Below, piece by piece: positions 61,249-64,000 of a stretch of 64,000 nt of DNA. The notes beneath the pieces are model-generated. The model was given only the letters and a program-made list of their open reading frames with translations, searched no databases and had not been told where the DNA came from. Numbering within the stretch: the stretch's first letter is position 1; each line of letters begins with the position of its first letter. This stretch comes from Phycisphaerae bacterium (GTDB taxonomy: Bacteria; Planctomycetota; Phycisphaerae; Phycisphaerales; SM1A02), in contig PAQL01000008.1 in the NCBI GenBank assembly GCA_002709295.1, positions 49,733 to 113,732 of the forward strand, given 5' to 3'. The translations under genes were made by a program, and so were the position numbers.

Positions 61249-61278
61249 CACCGCCCGCGGCCGAGGCCGCGGGCGGTG
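61249..61278 (-). terminator. Strong hairpin between the pilin-like gene and the nfeD operon
   Basis: A 13-bp GC-rich stem (61249-61261 with 61266-61278) with loop CGAG, 34 bases after the pilin-like stop. A short T/C-rich stretch (TCTCTTCC) follows on the minus strand. It separates the pilin pair from the nfeD-floA unit. Confidence 0.65.
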
Positions 61279-61311
61279 GTTGTGACGGTCGATCGGATGT
61301 CCGATCGGGAA

Positions 61312-62166
61312 TCAGTCCCAGGTCTCGGCGTGGACGTAGTCGTCCGGTTCGCCGTTGCCTGCGCTTCCGCCGTTGGTCACGCAGAGATAGACGTCACCGC
61401 CGTCAAGGCCGTTGGTGTCGTCATCGAGCGAGAACAGGCCGTCTTCGATGCCGCCCCCGATCGTCTCGAGCGTTTCGGGGAAGAAGGTGTTGTGGAGCTC
61501 GGTGTGGCCGTCTCCGTAGCAGACGTTGCCGACCCAGTTCTTGCGGCCGCCGTGGATCTGCAGGGTCTTCGAGGACAGGTAGTCGCTGTCCGCGTAGCTG
61601 GAGTCCTCGACGCCCCGGTTGCCGACGAGGGCGTGGCGGGAGTTGAGGCTGTTGGACCAGTTGCGAGCCTTTCGCTCACCGGTCAGGGCCATGGTGCCGT
61701 AGCTGGTGTGCGAGGTTTCGGTGAGATCGGTCTTGAACTCGCCGACGCCGTCGTCCCAGTACACGTCCTGAGCGGGGGAGAACCGCTCGATGTCGTAGAT
61801 CGGGTTCGCGATGACGAAGCCCGAGGCCTCCGACGGACTCACGAGGATGTTGGGGTTGTAGTACTCGGCAGTGATGCACGCCGCATGCATGTTGTCATGC
61901 GTGTTCTGCCGGAGATCCTCCTTGCCACGGCCGGGGTTGGCGCCGACTCGGTTGACGAGTCCGGGGCAGGGAAGGGAATCCTCGTTGTTGTCGACGGCCC
62001 AGACGAGCCATCCCTTGTAGATCTGGTTGAGCTGGGTGCCGTCCTTCACCTGACGGGCCGTGGCACGAGCCTTGGCGAGGGCAGGGAGAAGAAGGCCGAG
62101 CAGCAGGGCGATGATGGCCATCACCACCAGGAGCTCGATGAGCGTGAAGCCTTGTCGCTTTCGCAT
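61312..62166 (-). CDS. Pilin-like protein with prepilin N-terminus (planctomycete type), copy 2
   Basis: A 284-residue protein with the short leader MRKRQG and mature start FTLIELLVVMAIIALLLGLLLPAL. This is the prepilin-type N-terminal cleavage/methylation form common in Planctomycetota. The globular part has a GDGHTELH motif (about residue 228), related to the GDNHVEYS of the neighbouring gene. GGAG lies about 10 bases before the ATG. It is the second gene of a tandem pair; a terminator follows it. Probably a secreted or fibre-associated pseudopilin; function unknown. Confidence 0.83.
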   Translation of the reverse strand: MRKRQGFTLIELLVVMAIIALLLGLLLPALAKARATARQVKDGTQLNQIYKGWLVWAVDNNEDSLPCPGLVNRVGANPGRGKEDLRQNTHDNMHAACITAEYYNPNILVSPSEASGFVIANPIYDIERFSPAQDVYWDDGVGEFKTDLTETSHTSYGTMALTGERKARNWSNSLNSRHALVGNRGVEDSSYADSDYLSSKTLQIHGGRKNWVGNVCYGDGHTELHNTFFPETLETIGGGIEDGLFSLDDDTNGLDGGDVYLCVTNGGSAGNGEPDDYVHAETWD

Positions 62167-62237
62167 GTGAATTGACTCCGATTGAATCGGGAAGAGATTG
62201 CTTTCGTGAAGACGCGCCGGCTCGTGGCCGGATCAGG

Positions 62238-63227
<990 letters not shown>

Positions 63228-63678
63228 GGTGATTGGCCTCCGTAGAGCCGAAGAGGGGAGTGAGGATCTGTTGAGCCGTTGTCACGGCCATGAAATCAAC
63301 GGTGAAACGCCGATGGATCGGCGTGGAACGAACCGGGTGCGGGAAGGGTGTGCCTGCCACGTGGAAGGACCCGCTCGATCACGCGAGGATCCGGAGCGTC
63401 ATGGGATCGTCACCGCAGGGGCGACTGATCGGGACGAGGTGCCACATCGGTCGGAGAGCGAGCCTCTTGGCCGGAGACCACGCAGGGCGTGATGTCGTCT
63501 CTTCAAGCGGAATGCTCGCGATTCATCTTCCTGAACGCCCGAACCCGGTTTCCAGGGAGGATCCCTGAAAGGCCGGAAGGGGTGTCGACGGAAGGTGACC
63601 GTCCATGCACCGAACTCCGAGATCGAAATCACATGATGACGATCCGGGTCGGAATGTCCTGGGCGGCGGCTCATGACT

Positions 63679-63694
63679 GCCGGAGATCTCCGGC
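63679..63694. repeat. Perfect 16-bp palindrome GCCGGAGATCTCCGGC
   Basis: A perfect inverted repeat without spacer in the leader/promoter region of the pilin pair. It could be an operator for a dimeric regulator or simply a hairpin in the leader RNA. Confidence 0.4.
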
Positions 63695-63854
63695 GTATGA
63701 GTGCGGGGTGAGCATGGTCGGGGCCGGTCGGCCCGTTCCCTGGTGACTGGTGATTCCAGACACCGCTCGAATGAATGGTCGAAAAACGACCAGTATGGAC
63801 CTGCCGCGGCCCAGCAATTGTCATCGACGCCCTGCAAATACAGAGCGACGACAT

Positions 63855-63882
63855 ACGGTATTGCGCTCGAACCCCCTGTCAA
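63855..63882 (-). promoter_or_regulatory. Sigma-70-like promoter, minus strand
   Basis: A perfect TTGACA (63877-63882) is followed after 16 bases by TACCGT (63855-63860). It is the only exact -35 consensus hexamer I noticed in a non-coding region. Transcription would start near 63848, giving a leader of about 620 nt before the pilin-like gene at 63227. Confidence 0.5.
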
Positions 63883-63968
63883 GTTCCTTCGGATTCATGA
63901 AAACCGAGAACTTCTCTTCCAACGGTCCCTTGAGGGGGGGGGAGGCGCCACATCGCTCCTGATGAACT

Positions 63969-63990
63969 AAAATGGGGGTTTTCGACCCCC
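63969..63990 (-). terminator. Intrinsic terminator of a gene lying beyond the window
   Basis: A 6-bp stem GGGGGT/ACCCCC (63974-63979 with 63985-63990) with a 5-base loop, followed on the minus strand by CATTTTAG. This implies that a minus-strand gene ends just past base 64000. Confidence 0.6.
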
Positions 63991-64000
63991 TGAAACCGCT

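Larger units (their letters stand above)
63228..63968. other. 740-base non-coding region upstream of the pilin pair
   Basis: No protein gene is supported: the open frames here have codon use unlike the neighbours and no recognisable product. The region holds a promoter-like element (63855-63882), a palindrome (63679-63694) and several small stem-loops on the minus strand. The stem-loops are at 63308-63323, about 63552-63570 and 63776-63792 (TGGTCG/CGACCA with a T5 loop). The part after about 63780 is less GC-rich than the rest of the window. Confidence 0.5.

Noticed and set aside
63399-63882. Open frames on the minus strand in the region upstream of the pilin pair
   Set aside because: Codon use is unlike the neighbours, the start sites lack Shine-Dalgarno sequences, and the products show no domain or leader.

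Overview
The window is about 64 kb of high-GC DNA with dense, mostly operonic genes. The gene mix points to a Planctomycetota bacterium, most likely of the Phycisphaerae lineage. The signs are many prepilin-type N-terminal proteins, a large type II secretion (T2SS)/type IV pilus (T4P) gene set, a floA-nfeD operon, large PQQ-type beta-propeller proteins, a divergent sigma-70 factor and a complete topoisomerase VI. This placement is an inference from gene content; no 16S gene, tRNA, CRISPR array, insertion sequence or phage gene was seen.

Layout. 1-9251: housekeeping genes (recJ 3' part, a UAP1-type nucleotidyltransferase, phoU, pdxJ, a Nudix hydrolase, a phosphohexomutase, a QueD/PTPS-like protein, ppk1). 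9404-15332: a minus-strand T4P-type operon (PilT, PilC and PilV/PilX/PilW-like minor pilins), headed across a divergent promoter by a lipoprotein (15460-16056) and a 1383-residue PQQ-propeller protein (16116-20267). 20357-20788: an extremely acidic small protein. 20843-36810: one long minus-strand T2SS-like operon. In transcription order it holds a periplasmic helical protein, GspE, GspF, GspG, GspH, GspI, GspJ, GspK, a PilM/PilN fusion, a PilO/GspM-like protein, a PilP/GspC-like protein, the secretin GspD and a TolB-like lipoprotein. Many of these genes overlap by 1 to 11 bases.

37057-41272: a lone CoA-transferase alpha subunit, an MFS transporter, a sigma factor and ndk. 41503-44600: topoisomerase VI subunits B and A with lysine-rich tails facing each other, convergent with a histidine kinase. 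45541-48880: a cold-shock protein, pnp and rpsO. 49087-52740: a carboxyltransferase, RdgB and a YkgJ-type Cys-cluster protein. 52754-56871: a membrane acyltransferase coupled to an internally duplicated ankyrin lipoprotein, and a second helical periplasmic protein related to the one heading the T2SS operon. 57005-61224: a glycosyltransferase, FloA and two NfeD proteins. 61312-63227: two tandem pilin-like proteins behind a leader of about 620 nt.

The best candidates for a second look are the bacterial topoisomerase VI operon with poly-lysine tails, the hybrid T2SS/T4P operon with helical LTxxQ-motif proteins, the EF-hand-like loops in a giant PilX-like minor pilin, a pseudopilin gene with no ATG/GTG/TTG start before its leader, and the duplicated ankyrin lipoprotein coupled to an acyltransferase.
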